Assembly: GCF_004210375.1 (NCBI RefSeq)
Contig: NC_134834.1
Coordinates: 137,053,009 to 137,117,008, forward strand
Direction of reading: 5' to 3'
Length of the DNA stretch: 64,000 nt
Source: Tachypleus tridentatus
Taxonomy: Eukaryota; Arthropoda; Merostomata; Xiphosura; Limulidae
Position 1 is the first letter of the stretch. Each line of letters begins with the position of its first letter. The translations under genes were made by a program, and so were the position numbers. Of the stretch, positions 24,404 to 35,200 are shown in pieces. The notes under the pieces were generated by a model that saw nothing but the letters and a program-made list of their open reading frames with translations, had not been told where the DNA came from and did not search any database.

Positions 24404-24945
24404 TCAGGATATTTTTTTTTCTTCCCTAATGAGCTTCTTGGGGAATTCTGTGCATTCCAGGATCTTCTTTATTCGTTGACCAACGAAAACACCAGCTTTG
24501 ACCTTTGTCTCAGACAGCTTAAGGAAGAAGTCTCGAAGGTACTTGAAGTCTACAGATTCCTTATCAAGAGCTGTGACAAACTGTTTCATAAGACCCAATT
24601 TTATGTGCAATGGTGGGAACAACACCTTCTGGCGGTCCATTAGTAGCTTACAGTTGACATTGTGCCTCTCCACAGAGAACTTGGTCCGTTTTGGCCAGTG
24701 CTTCTGTTGTAGTGTGCTGCGGTGTCCCTGTTGTCCCAAAGGCAAAGATAACAGGGAAACTTGGTAAAGCCTCCTTAAAGGCCCAGTTTTGATCCCCGCC
24801 AGGCATGCCAAAATATGCCTTATAGGCTTCATACATTTTAGCAGATGCTGTCACAGAGTACTTTTTCGCTCTTGTTTTGATAACTTTGTCACATTCATAG
24901 CAGAATACGTCTGGAGAATGCTTGCAGCTTCTTGATGTCACCTCT
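24404..24945 (-). pseudogene. Broken copy of a multi-copy arthropod gene (probable transposon origin)
   Basis: The minus-strand reading starts MTSRSCKHSPDVFCYECDKV, then KAYFGMPGGDQNWA. It shifts frame near 24700-24790 and continues to HWPKRTKFSVERHNV, PPLHIKLGLMKQFVTALDKE, SETKVKAGVFVGQRIKKILE and FPKKLIREEKK. These blocks are characteristic of an uncharacterised protein family found in many copies in arthropod genomes, with a zinc-finger-like N-terminus and a long middle. Here the middle (several hundred residues) is deleted and the C-terminus is lost after the LIREEK block. Its function is unknown; many copies and erosion suggest a transposable element. Confidence 0.65.
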
Positions 24946-25011
24946 GATAAAATCAGATAGGTCTATGTGTTCACTTAGGCAGCTAGAACTAAAGTGAATG
25001 TTGAACCCCTG

Positions 25012-25020
25012 TATATATAT
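25012..25020 (-). promoter_or_regulatory. TATA-like box upstream of the broken transposon-like gene
   Basis: TATATATA about 75 bp upstream of the first Met of the minus-strand reading at 24941, directly downstream of the repeat array at 25033-25200. The position suits a core promoter; low-complexity TA is a possible chance explanation. Confidence 0.35.
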
Positions 25021-25032
25021 TACTATGGAAAG

Positions 25033-25200
25033 TTCTAGAAAATTCTAAAAAGGTTCTTGAAAATTCTCGTAAGATCTACAATATTCTAGAAAATTCTTGT
25101 AAGTTCTACAACATTTTAGAAAGTTCTTGAAAACCCTTGAAAATTCTCTATCAGCTACTCAGGAATGAATCTACCTGGAATGTTCTGGAAAATGAGTAAA
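25033..25200 (-). promoter_or_regulatory. Array of heat-shock-element-like TTCnnGAA motifs
   Basis: Five inverted TTCnnGAA units (25033 TTCTAGAA, 25054 TTCTTGAA, 25084 TTCTAGAA, 25124 TTCTTGAA, 25193 TTCTGGAA), most followed by a further AATTC half-site. HSF trimers bind alternating nGAAn/nTTCn pentamers. The array is tandem and degenerate (about 20-30 bp period) and sits next to a TATA-like box, in promoter position to the minus-strand pseudogene. Confidence 0.45.
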
Positions 25201-25440
25201 TTCGAAAATTTCATCACCCAGGTCACAAAAGCAAAGTTTGAAGAGAAAAATAGGTCTTTTTTTTCCATTTACTTTATGCATAAGGAATTGGGCCATAACA
25301 CTTCATGTCCAGTAACAAGAAAAAGTAAAAATTTTGTAACATAGTGTAATCAGTGACCTAATACAAGTGGAGTGTATAACAATATACTGCACATAAATAA
25401 ATACGTATACATATATATACATACGTATATATATATACAT

Positions 25441-25555
25441 CTTTTGTTTTGCTCTTTAAGCACAATGGGCTAGTTGGAATCGAAATACAAGTTTTAGCGT
25501 ATAAGTCTTAAAGTTTGCTGCCGAGCCTTTAGGGTGCAGCTTTATATCCTGTCAA
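25441..25555 (-). mobile_element. SINE-2 relic
   Basis: TAGCCCATTGTGCTTAAAGA tail and a degraded B-box region on the minus strand. Head near 25540 eroded. Confidence 0.45.
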
Positions 25556-25711
25556 CTAGTACAACTTTAACGCAAAGTTGTAGTGGAAAACGCGTTAGCT
25601 AACAAAACAAGAAAATTCATTGTCTGATAATTGTGATTGTAGTCATGTATTATTGTGGATGTTTTTACCATAAAACAAACAAACAAACAAACAAACACCA
25701 CGTGAGAGTTC

Positions 25712-25976
25712 TTTTTTCTAATTTCACGCAAAGCTACACGAGAGCTATCAACCTTAGCCGTCCCTAATTTAGCAGGGTAAGACTAGATGGAAGGCAGCTA
25801 GTCATCACCACCCACTGCTAACTTTTGGGCTGCTCTTTTACCAACGAATGGTAGGATAGACCTTCACAATATAACATCCCAACGGCTGAAAGGACGAGAA
25901 TGTTTAGTGCGACGGAGATTCGAAACTGCGACCTTTAGATTACGAATGGAACACTCTAACCATTTGGCCATGCAGC
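25712..25976 (-). mobile_element. SINE-1 copy, diverged
   Basis: Older copy, with many C-to-T and G-to-A type changes. The head ends near GGCCATGCAGCTCCC. It is preceded by a CAAA simple repeat at 25675-25697. No clear duplication. Confidence 0.8.
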
Positions 25977-26299
25977 TCCCTACCCCATGAGTGTTTGAAT
26001 GAAGTAATGGGCAATACAGATTTTTCTCACATTTCCATATGCTCGTTAATTTCTGATCTTTTTACATTCGTACAATTTAGAACAAATTTTTATTGCTATA
26101 TATTATTTAACATTGCACTTATTCCGTTTTAAAATTGTTGTTTATATTGCGGAAATAAGCATACCTTGTTATTTAATTCCTGGTATGCACATTGGTGTAG
26201 AGAAGACATTGTAATACTAGAAATAAACGTCCTTATAACACAAAATTTTGTATTCTTTGATTAGACGTCCAACGTTTTGTTTTACAGTTTGTTCAGGAG

Positions 26300-26410
26300 C
26301 GTTCCACTAATATATCAAACGCACACTCTTGTAATACACTCTATAGATATCATTTATTTAAACCGTTTGAAGCTTTATAGTGTCAATTTCGAGTTTGTGT
26401 ATTACAATCC
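26300..26410 (+). repeat. Interspersed repeat, related to 28095-28200
   Basis: TCAAACGCACACTCTTGTAA and CGTTTGAAGCTTTATAGTGT are repeated with changes at 28102 (TCAAACGCATACTCTAGAAA) and 28161 (CGATTTGAAGCTTTATACTG). Confidence 0.45.
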
Positions 26411-27090
26411 TTCCAACAATAAGCTTTGCATTGTTGAATTACTAAACTGCTATCTGTAGTAAACAAATGACTATCAAAGTTACAAATTGAAATAACCAAA
26501 AGGTAAGATGAAAAAATAACGAGTAAGATTATGGTCACCGTCATTTGTCACTATTCGTCTGTGATCATTATTGTTTAATGAAGATACCTTCCTTAGATTT
26601 TCTATCAATGTGCTTGGTGGCTTTGGTAAGGACTTGCACAGAAAATTGTAGTTTCAAGTCAGATGTCATTTGTCCGTGATTAATTAACACTGCGCTTCTT
26701 CCATTTGGTTGTTTATAATGGAGTCAGTGTGTTCTCCTATCCTTGTGTGTAGAATTATTTTTTTCCAATCAATGTATGATGGCAGATCAGCAATCGAATA
26801 TCCATTTTTTTAACATTAAACAAATTCTCAAAGACTTGTTGATGTACATAAATCAACATCGCACTTCCAATATGAAAAAAACACCAAAAAACAAGGAAGA
26901 AAAAATCCAAAGTTAACAGAGAATATTACGTCTATGTTACCTCTAATCATGAAATTATCTCCAAGAGATTTAGAATATAATAAGGAAATCTGAACTAACG
27001 ATTAAAGTTATAGAACAACCAGGTCCAACCCTAAAAAGCCATCTTTCAAGTTCTCGATACACTGCCTTCCAGTGTAATAAAGCTGTCTTA

Positions 27091-27353
27091 TATTTTGTTT
27101 TTGGATTTCGTGCAAAGCTACTCGAGGGCTATTTGCACTAGCCGTCCCTAATTTAGCATTGTAAGACTAGAGGGAAGGCAGTTTGTCTTAACCACCCATC
27201 GCCAATTCTTCTTACCAACGAATAGTGGGATTGACCGTCACTTTATAACACCCCCACGGCTGAAAAGGCGAGCATATTTGGTGCGACGGAGATTCGAAAC
27301 TGCGACTTTTAGATTACGAATGGAACGCTTTAATCATCTGGCCATGACGGGCC
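27091..27353 (-). mobile_element. SINE-1 copy with target-site duplication
   Basis: Flanked by CTGTCTTA at 27083-27090 and 27354-27361. A short deletion removes part of the TTGGGCTACTCTTTTACC body segment. Confidence 0.88.
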
Positions 27354-27522
27354 CTGTCTTAGATAAATGTATTAATAATATAAAGATAGGTGTGTTGTAT
27401 CCAACGTTGTTTACCAGCTTGCATGTATCATCTGCCATCATACGTACAGTGAGGAAACCGGAAGAACCCTACACACAGGGATATGAGAATATACTGACTA
27501 TCTTTATAAGCAACATGAAAGA

Positions 27523-27800
27523 TTTTTTTATTGTTTGTTTTTAGAATTTCGCGCAAAGCTACTCGAGGGCTATCAGCGTTAGCCGTCCCTAATTTAGTGG
27601 TGTACTAGAGGGAAGGCAGCTAGTCATCACCACCGACCGCCAACTCTTGGACTACTCTTTTACCAACGTATAGTGGGATTGATTTTCACATTATAACGCT
27701 CCCACGGCTGAAAGGCGAGCATGTATAGTGTGACGGGAATTCGAACCCGCGACCCTTAGGCTACGAGTCGAACGCCATAATCCACTTGGCCATGCCTGGT
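27523..27800 (-). mobile_element. SINE-1 copy with target-site duplication
   Basis: Flanked by CAACATGAAAGA (27511-27522) and CAACACGAAAGA (27801-27812), a 12-bp duplication with one change. It lies only 150 bp from the preceding SINE-1, same orientation. Confidence 0.88.
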
Positions 27801-27812
27801 CAACACGAAAGA

Positions 27813-29079
27813 AGTACAGTTTCAGATAATTTTACTCTTCTTGGAAAAATAATACCTGACTTGAAACTACTATTCCCCATACAAATTATTACTAAAGCCA
27901 TTAAGTACACTGAAAGAAATTTTAAAGAAGTTCTTCTTATCGAACAACGATAACAGACGAATAGAGGTAAGGTATGAAACATATTATTTTATTTTATTTG
28001 TTATTTCAATATATACTTTGGATAAAACGTTTGTTTACTACAGATAGCAATTTTTTATTTCAATAATACAATTATTTTATTATCACCTTTACTACTTAAT
28101 ACTTCAAACGCATACTCTAGAAATACACGATGTAGATTCCATTATAATTTAGTATTAAAACGATTTGAAGCTTTATACTGTGAGTTACAGTTTGAGTACT
28201 AGCAGGACACTCCTGAAGAAGCTGCAGAGCAAAAATGTGTCCATTTAAAGAAATATAAATTATTTCTAACATTAAAAAATATATTTTGTTGTTTTGTGTG
28301 CCAACATTTTCGAATAGCGAAACATTCTACTAGTCTGTAGGTTTGAATGCAACAACCGTTATTACTGAAAGTATCTATCTGACTCGAAGTAAAAACAGTT
28401 ATGCCTCCCAAATATAGAGGAAAGACAACATCGAAATTATATAGGCACAATCCAAAAGTGCCGCAAAGGTTTGTGTAAAAAAATCTATCGTTAAAAATAT
28501 TATATTAGAACGCCTTTTTTTGTTTCAAAATTTACCTAAAGGGCTGGTTCTGGAAACAATTGAGGTAACCAACGTGCCAAAGTAAATTAATCTTCCGTAA
28601 ATCATGCAGTAAAAAAAAATAAAAACTAAATCATCTTGCCAAATGGTTTGTAAAGTAATTAAACCGGACTACGTGGATTTTTGGTGAGAAGAGAGAATTA
28701 TTTAGTTTTAAATAGAACAATGATATCGTATAGTGTAAATTTGTACACGTATGTTTGTCTTGATTTGACTGTTATTTTAAACCAGGTGGATTGTGTGCTG
28801 TTCTTTTATTGTTCTAAATTATCGTCAACAAGTCGCAGACACCTACTGAAAAAACATTCCAGCTCATATATTTAAAATCCTGACATTTGAGAAGCTGAGA
28901 TTATACAGTAGTAACAGCGGTAGGAAAAAACGAGAACATTAGAAATAAGTAGATCTATACACGAAAAATTATAGTAGTGGTGAAAATAGTGTAAAGATCA
29001 CAATCTCGTTATATAAGTAGGTCAAAAAGTTTGATGAATTTGTAGAAAGATATAAACGTCTTAGACTCAGAGATGGTTT
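27813..29079. other. No gene recognised
   Basis: Includes the second copy of a short interspersed repeat (28095-28200). Frames are broken. Confidence 0.5.
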
Positions 29080-30880
29080 ATTAAACAACAAGAACTAGAG
29101 AGAGAAAGAGTGTAGGCAGAGAAAAGAGGGAGAAAGCTAGAAGAAAAACGAAATAATAAAAGAGAGAATAAGAGTACAAATTAAGAAACAAGAAAAAGAG
29201 AGAGCAAATGGAATAAAAGTACAAGCCAAGCCAACAGAATGAGGAAGGGCCCAAGAATGGCATTGGGATCTGGACTAGCTGAAACAAGCTACCCATATTT
29301 AATGAATAGAAAAATGGTATGGATGGTTTCCTGGAGATATATGAAAGATTCACCCTAATTCAGATCTGGGACAAAGGTAATTTGGGCAGTTTTTCTCAGC
29401 TCCCTTTTCACAGCAAAAGGCCTACAAGTATATGCATGCATGATATCAGATGTCGTAGACTATGACAAGTTAAAGGTGGTACGGTTGAAATGCTGAATCT
29501 ACTAAAGAAGTTCATCAGAAATTCAGAGAAGTCAAACATGACACTGGAAAAACTATTTCAGTATGTGGTACATCTACGACAATACATCCCAAGACGGATT
29601 AATATGGTCAAGTGTGAAAATAATATTGAGAAACTGAAAGATCTGCTTATAATGAACTATTCATGATCATGCCCTTAACTGACATCTCATCTTTCTTATA
29701 GGAAGGAGCATCAAAAGACACGAAAGAAATGATCAAGGTGGCAGAAGAGTATGTGGAAGTCTATGGAGGGAGTATAACAGGTAAGTCTAAGAATAACAAT
29801 TTAAAGCCAAAAACAGTGGTGGCCAACCAGAAATAAGAATCTATTAAAGGTAACAAGAGGTTAACAGACAAATGGAAGAAAACAACTATATTTCTTATAA
29901 AATAAGGCACGTTGCAAAGGAGTAGAGTTTCATCAACAACAAGAAACAGCAGAAATCTTAATATAAAGTTGTGGGACTACTTACAAAGATGGTACTGGTA
30001 AGAAACAAGGAAAGAGTGATTGTCACCATGATTACTACTACCAGAAGAAACAAAGAGTGATTGTCACCATGATTACTACTACCAGAAGAAACAAAGAGTG
30101 ATTGTCACCATGATTACTACTACCAGAAGAAACAAAGAGTGATTGTCACCATGATTACTACTACCAGAAGAAACAAAGAGTGATTGTCACCATGATTACT
30201 ACTACCAGAAGAAACAAAATAGAAATATTTCAGATTCTTCACAAGAAGAAAGTGTAATTTTCATGATTAATCATTGCATGACTTATGATCAGCTCAAGTT
30301 AGCAAATAGATCAACACTGTCAGTAGTGATTGTAGCATGTGCCAACAATCCACAACATGCCAAAGGCAAAGGCTATGTTGGAGACACGAAAGTAAAGGCA
30401 CTACCAGGTACAGGATGAAGATAATCTGTCTAGTACCTGATGATCAGATAATGAGCAAATTATGTCTGTGTTTACTGACTGATGGGACAGTGAGAAAATT
30501 GCACATTCCATATGACATAGAAGACCTTAAAGCCATATGTACGAAGGCACAAATCTATGAGCTGGTGATTGAAAATATACCAGAAAGTAAAAGTTTAGAG
30601 GAACCAGACAGAAAAAAGATGGATGAAGCATCTGGAGTCACTACTAGAGCTCAAGAAAGAAGAGAAAGTAAAAAATTAAACCTCTGCAAGTATCAAAAAG
30701 GTGACATCACAAATGTAGATCTGCATGATCTGAAGGAAGCACATATGAAAGATCCTTCAGTGTAGAAAGTCTGGGATGGCACCAGGGAGAGAATCAAGTA
30801 CAAGACAAATGAAAAAGAGACCTGTACAACAAAGAACCAGAAGGTCGTGCTGTAGTACTAAGAGTTAAAATCACAGACTG
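29080..30880 (+). pseudogene. Ty3/Gypsy-like LTR retrotransposon remnant (gag and start of pol)
   Basis: Starts with a charged gag N-terminus (FIKQQELERERE-like). Then comes a gag capsid region (YLERFTLIQIWDKGNLG, TLEKLFQYVVHLRQYI, EMIKVAEEYVEVYGG). It ends with the segment between protease and RT: DLKAICTKAQIYELVIENIP, VTTRAQERRESKK and ITNVDLHDLKEAHMKDPSV, open at 30337-30765. This resembles Gypsy pol polyproteins of chelicerates. Stops break gag; protease core, RT and LTRs are not seen. A 41-bp tandem repeat interrupts the middle. Confidence 0.7.
30018..30222 (+). repeat. 41-bp tandem repeat, five copies
   Basis: GATTGTCACC recurs at 30018, 30059, 30100, 30141 and 30182, exactly 41 bp apart. 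The units are almost identical, so the expansion is recent compared with the surrounding decayed element. 41 is not a multiple of three, so it breaks any reading frame. Confidence 0.95.
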
Positions 30881-32169
30881 ATGAGTTGTGGTGCAAAGAA
30901 AAGTAACATCTTACTTATTAGTTACTAGAACTAGTCAGTTCTAATTAAAAATAAAGATTTTACTTTTCATTATGCCATAAAATATGAGCTTTTCTGTTTT
31001 AATCTTATTATAATAGCACAATGTGCATAAGATTAATTACTTGTACCATTTTTATTATAACAGTAAGAAAAAATTGTTGATTTTACACATTTTATGATAT
31101 AAAAAATCTTATTTTACTATTTAAATCCAAAATAAGAATATGAAAACATTATAGTTTTGTGTCATTTCAGATAAAAAAAAAGGTTTTCCTCATTATCATA
31201 TTACCCTTTTTAGATGTATTTCCCATCATGTCAACTATTTAATGCAACCCATAATGTCACTCCCTTGGAACAAATAATTGAAACACACTTCTTAAATTAA
31301 GACAAAACACAACTTTATTAAGTTGCAAATCAATAGCTTACGAATAAATGAGGGAGAACCTAAATTTAAGGTTAAGTAACAACAATATACACCTTGAATA
31401 TAAAAATATTCACTAAATTAAAAAAAAAGAAAGAAGAAATATTCACATTTATAACCAATTAGATCTTATTTTGGAGCAATTTTTAACTACAACATTTAAA
31501 GTTTACATTTTACATGAACATTCCATTTACTGCAGGATGTGGAAAAAAACTCAACTAAAGTCAACTGGATCAGTATGTTTACTTTTGAAGATCTAACATC
31601 TATGAATATCACTTAATATGCTTTTGCAATATATACATAGATAGATTACTTTTCAAAAACAGAAAAAAAATTATTCAAATGCAATGGAATCAGAACAAAG
31701 TTAAAGATACATAAATTAATATTCCATTATGCTCCACAGATACAAAAGGGATCAAACTTAAAAAAACTTTTTCAGAATTTAAGAAGAAACAAAAACTATA
31801 TTCAATAAGATAGGACTTATGTGTTTATGTCCTTAAAGACTAAATCCTTAAAGAGTGAAATGTTTTCAGTCATTCATGACTGTAGCTGGTTTATTATTTT
31901 TTAAAAAGATGCTAGGCTATACAGCAATCTAACCATTGAACACTAGAATTAACAAGGCTTAAAATATTTTTGATATTTTAAACATTGACCGTAATTATAA
32001 GATAGTACCTAAAACTAATGTTGGCAAAAACCTAACATCTTTACCACTATTATACTTCTTACTTAAGAAAACTGACATCAAACAAGTTTACGACTGTTTG
32101 TAATAAATAGTAAAATTAAAAAGAATTAAAACCTAACTGTAACACAAGTAGGCAAGTTATAAAGTTAGT
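30881..32169 (-). other. LMBRD1 3' UTR and downstream intergenic DNA
   Basis: AT-rich DNA following the LMBRD1 stop. Two minus-strand AATAAA hexamers are candidate polyadenylation signals: 31890-31895 (about 280 nt after the stop) and 31314-31319 (about 855 nt after). The latter has a GTGTGT-containing stretch just downstream. No other gene is seen. Confidence 0.5.
31314..31319 (-). terminator. Candidate LMBRD1 polyadenylation signal
   Basis: AATAAA on the minus strand, with a GT-rich segment (GTGTTTTG then GTGTGTTTC) within about 35 nt downstream. This is the usual layout of a cleavage/polyadenylation site. The nearer hexamer at 31890-31895 is an alternative. Confidence 0.35.
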
Positions 32170-32286
32170 TCAAGCTCTCAACATATCATCATCATCACTC
32201 TCTTCCAAGTCATCTCCTTCTACCAAACCTTCAATTGATGACCTCCTTTTTCTAATGATGGTGACAAAAAAAGCAATTACTGTTAC
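32170..32286 (-). CDS. LMBRD1: LMBRD1 terminal exon with stop
   Basis: 117 nt including TGA. It finishes the last membrane segment (VTVIAFFVTII), then a basic stop-transfer RKRR and an acidic cytosolic tail SIEGLVEGDDLEESDDDDML. This resembles human SVIEGVDEDSDISDDE. The acceptor is TTTCAG. Confidence 0.94.
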   Translation of the reverse strand, partial: VTVIAFFVTIIRKRRSSIEGLVEGDDLEESDDDDMLRA

Positions 32287-35200
32287 CTGAAATTAAGAAA
32301 AAACAATTACTGTTAATGAATTATGGAACTGGATTGGTGTCAAATTTTTCATTCATGATGAACACAGTTTTATAACCAATCAGTGTGTGTGTGTGTGTGT
32401 ACACACACACCCCAATGCAAATAATCTACCCAAATGAGTTTTAATAACATACATTGTTTTACATACATTTATCATGATCATAGAATTACTAATGCCTAAT
32501 AGTAAAGGTGCATAACAGGACAATGCTCAGTATCTAGAAGGACTATCTTCAAAAACACAAAGATTTGCAATTATTTAGGCAGGGAAGCAACCTATTGCAT
32601 TTTGGCCTAGTTTTACTCACTTACTAAGCTAATAAGCCTATAACGAGGATATCCATTGTGATCATATGACTCCAAGTTGCCTCTTAATGTGACTTCAACA
32701 AGAACTTTCTAAATTATTTATTGATGATGAGAAACCCACTTGAAATAAAAGTATATCTCAGAATAGCTGGTATGGGTATTAACACCAGTTTATTCTGCAT
32801 GAGATGAAGATCATCCAGTGTGTTTTACTGAATCACCTCAGTTATTTAATTATCTAAAGCACAAATCCTATTAAAATCTCATGATCATGAGCAATACACA
32901 ATATATTCCAGAAATATTAAAACAAACTATTTGCATCAATGGTGACAAAATAAAAATCTTTTTTGATCAAAAAATATTTTGATAACAAAGATTTCTTTTA
33001 ACTTTTTCAGCCAAAATCATTTTGTTATGACAATTTTAGATTGTAAGTTTAGCATTTAATTATTTACAACAGGATGAAAAACTTGTTCTTTCATTAGCAA
33101 GAAGTTAGAACAAGCTGGCAAATGGAAGAGATTGGGGAAAAACATTCTGTTGGCACAAATTCAGACTCAGAATGTCATTTAACAGACTACTAAAATTGTC
33201 ACTCATCCTTAGTTTTACTAAAAAGGTTGAAATTATTAGTTATAATAGCAATATTTACATTCTGTTAGCCCATGATGATCAAAATGACATACATTCCCAA
33301 GTGTTCTATGGTTTATTTTATTGTATGGATATTGTTCCTAAGATTAAACATAAACAGTTTTCGTTGTTTAAAGATTTATATATTCTTGATGTAGGAAGGA
33401 ATATGTTGGATCCACTATTAAACAGAACTGCATGACACTACTGTAGCTGACAGCTTTATTTCTTTTAGTGAAACTAAGGATGAATGATAGTTAAAAAAAA
33501 TTGATTAGTCTCTGGTTATTACAATTATGAAGCTGGTTTTGAAGTTAACATTTTGTACTTTGAAAATGTATTTCCAATAGGTACTTACATTCTCTTACTC
33601 AAAGCTATCTCAACCTTGGTTTGTCCTCTAAACATTGCTAAACATTTCATCACTAACAGCACACCAGTGTTTTATATCCCTTCATTTTCTTGACATTTCA
33701 TAACATGTGATTACCCTACACCAATCATGTTGTGCCATCTATAGTAGAACAGGTAGCTCTCTCTACTATTATAGCAAAATCCTTAATTTTGAGAATTGGT
33801 ACAAACAAACTACATACACTGGCATGTCAGTGATGAGAAAAGATAGCAAGTGGGTGAGTAGAGTTAAGTACCTACCAGAAATAGATTTTCAGAGTAAGAA
33901 TGTTAACTTCTGAAACAGTACTATCTCTTCTCACTCAAAGCTAGAATCTCACATAGCAGAGGTGTAAGAGCCAGTGCAGACTTCACAGTATTCAATCAAG
34001 TGAAGAGCAACTGTCTTGAAAGAAAAGGTGTCCCATAATAAGAAAAGAAGGCACACCTGTGGGGTATAGCACTATTTATAGAACAGATATGCCCTTTGTC
34101 CAGTCATGAACAGTGTACTACATAAAGGGTGGAATGTAATAGACAGGCACCAAAGACTCAAGAAAGAAAAGTGCAACACCATTCATTGGAGAAGTACTGT
34201 ATACAACAATGGCATAAAATAGAAAAGCATGGACAAAAACAGAATGTCTTGGGACATGCCAACTGCCATCCAACTGGGGAAAGCATCCAGTCAAAATGCC
34301 TTGCCTGTCAAAATCAAAACAGATAGTACATAAATCCTCCATATATGCACTATGAATTAAAATAGGATATAGTGATAGTCATATTAAGGCACTTGATAAT
34401 TCATAAGTGGTTAGGGCTAAAGTATCATCTGATTTCCAGATTGCCCAAGAAGAAGAAAAATCCACCTTTCGAAAGTGCTCAGGTTATAAGGGTTTCTATT
34501 TCAGTTTTATCAAGACTTTTTGGACCTGTGTGTTTTTAGCACATCATGAATGTACCACAAATTATATATGAATATGCAAAATTTTACCCAACTGGGCAAA
34601 CAGCATTAAGGGGAAATGCACGGGGATATGTCAGTGCCAAAAGTAGTCCATCCAGGCAAAAACATCCAGTGAAAAGGTTTGTGAGATCAATAAGAGTAGT
34701 CCACCTGTGAAGAAAACATCCAGAGGAAGTCCCATGCATACACAAAGCAAAGAAATCAACAACAGTGATCTGCCCAGGCCAAAACATCCAGTGAAAGTGA
34801 CTTGCATTTTTTTTTTTTTTTTTATTGACACTCAGCCTGGTCAAAAACATCCACAGAAGTACCTTGAATCCAAAATACTGTCACTGCATAATAAGCAAGT
34901 GTAACAATGATATCCTTATTTTTACTGCATGGATAAATATGAGCTAATAAGTTTTATTTAGTTTATTGTATAAACTCCGTGCAGGCAGAAACATCTACAG
35001 TTCATCCCTCCAGCAAATGAGAAGCAGAAGTGGCAAGGATTCCCATGTTTGACTAGAAGAAAAAGAGGGGAAAAATATGCAATTGGGAGTCCAGTGTAAC
35101 CACACATTGGAGACTGTGCAATATGTGTCTATGAATCTCTATTTTGAAAAGCAGGAAGATTCCAATGGTAAGAAACAGAAATAAGTAGAGATTGGCAAAA

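Noticed and set aside
30018..30222. CRISPR-like array
   Set aside because: Contiguous 41-bp tandem units without unique spacers in eukaryotic DNA.
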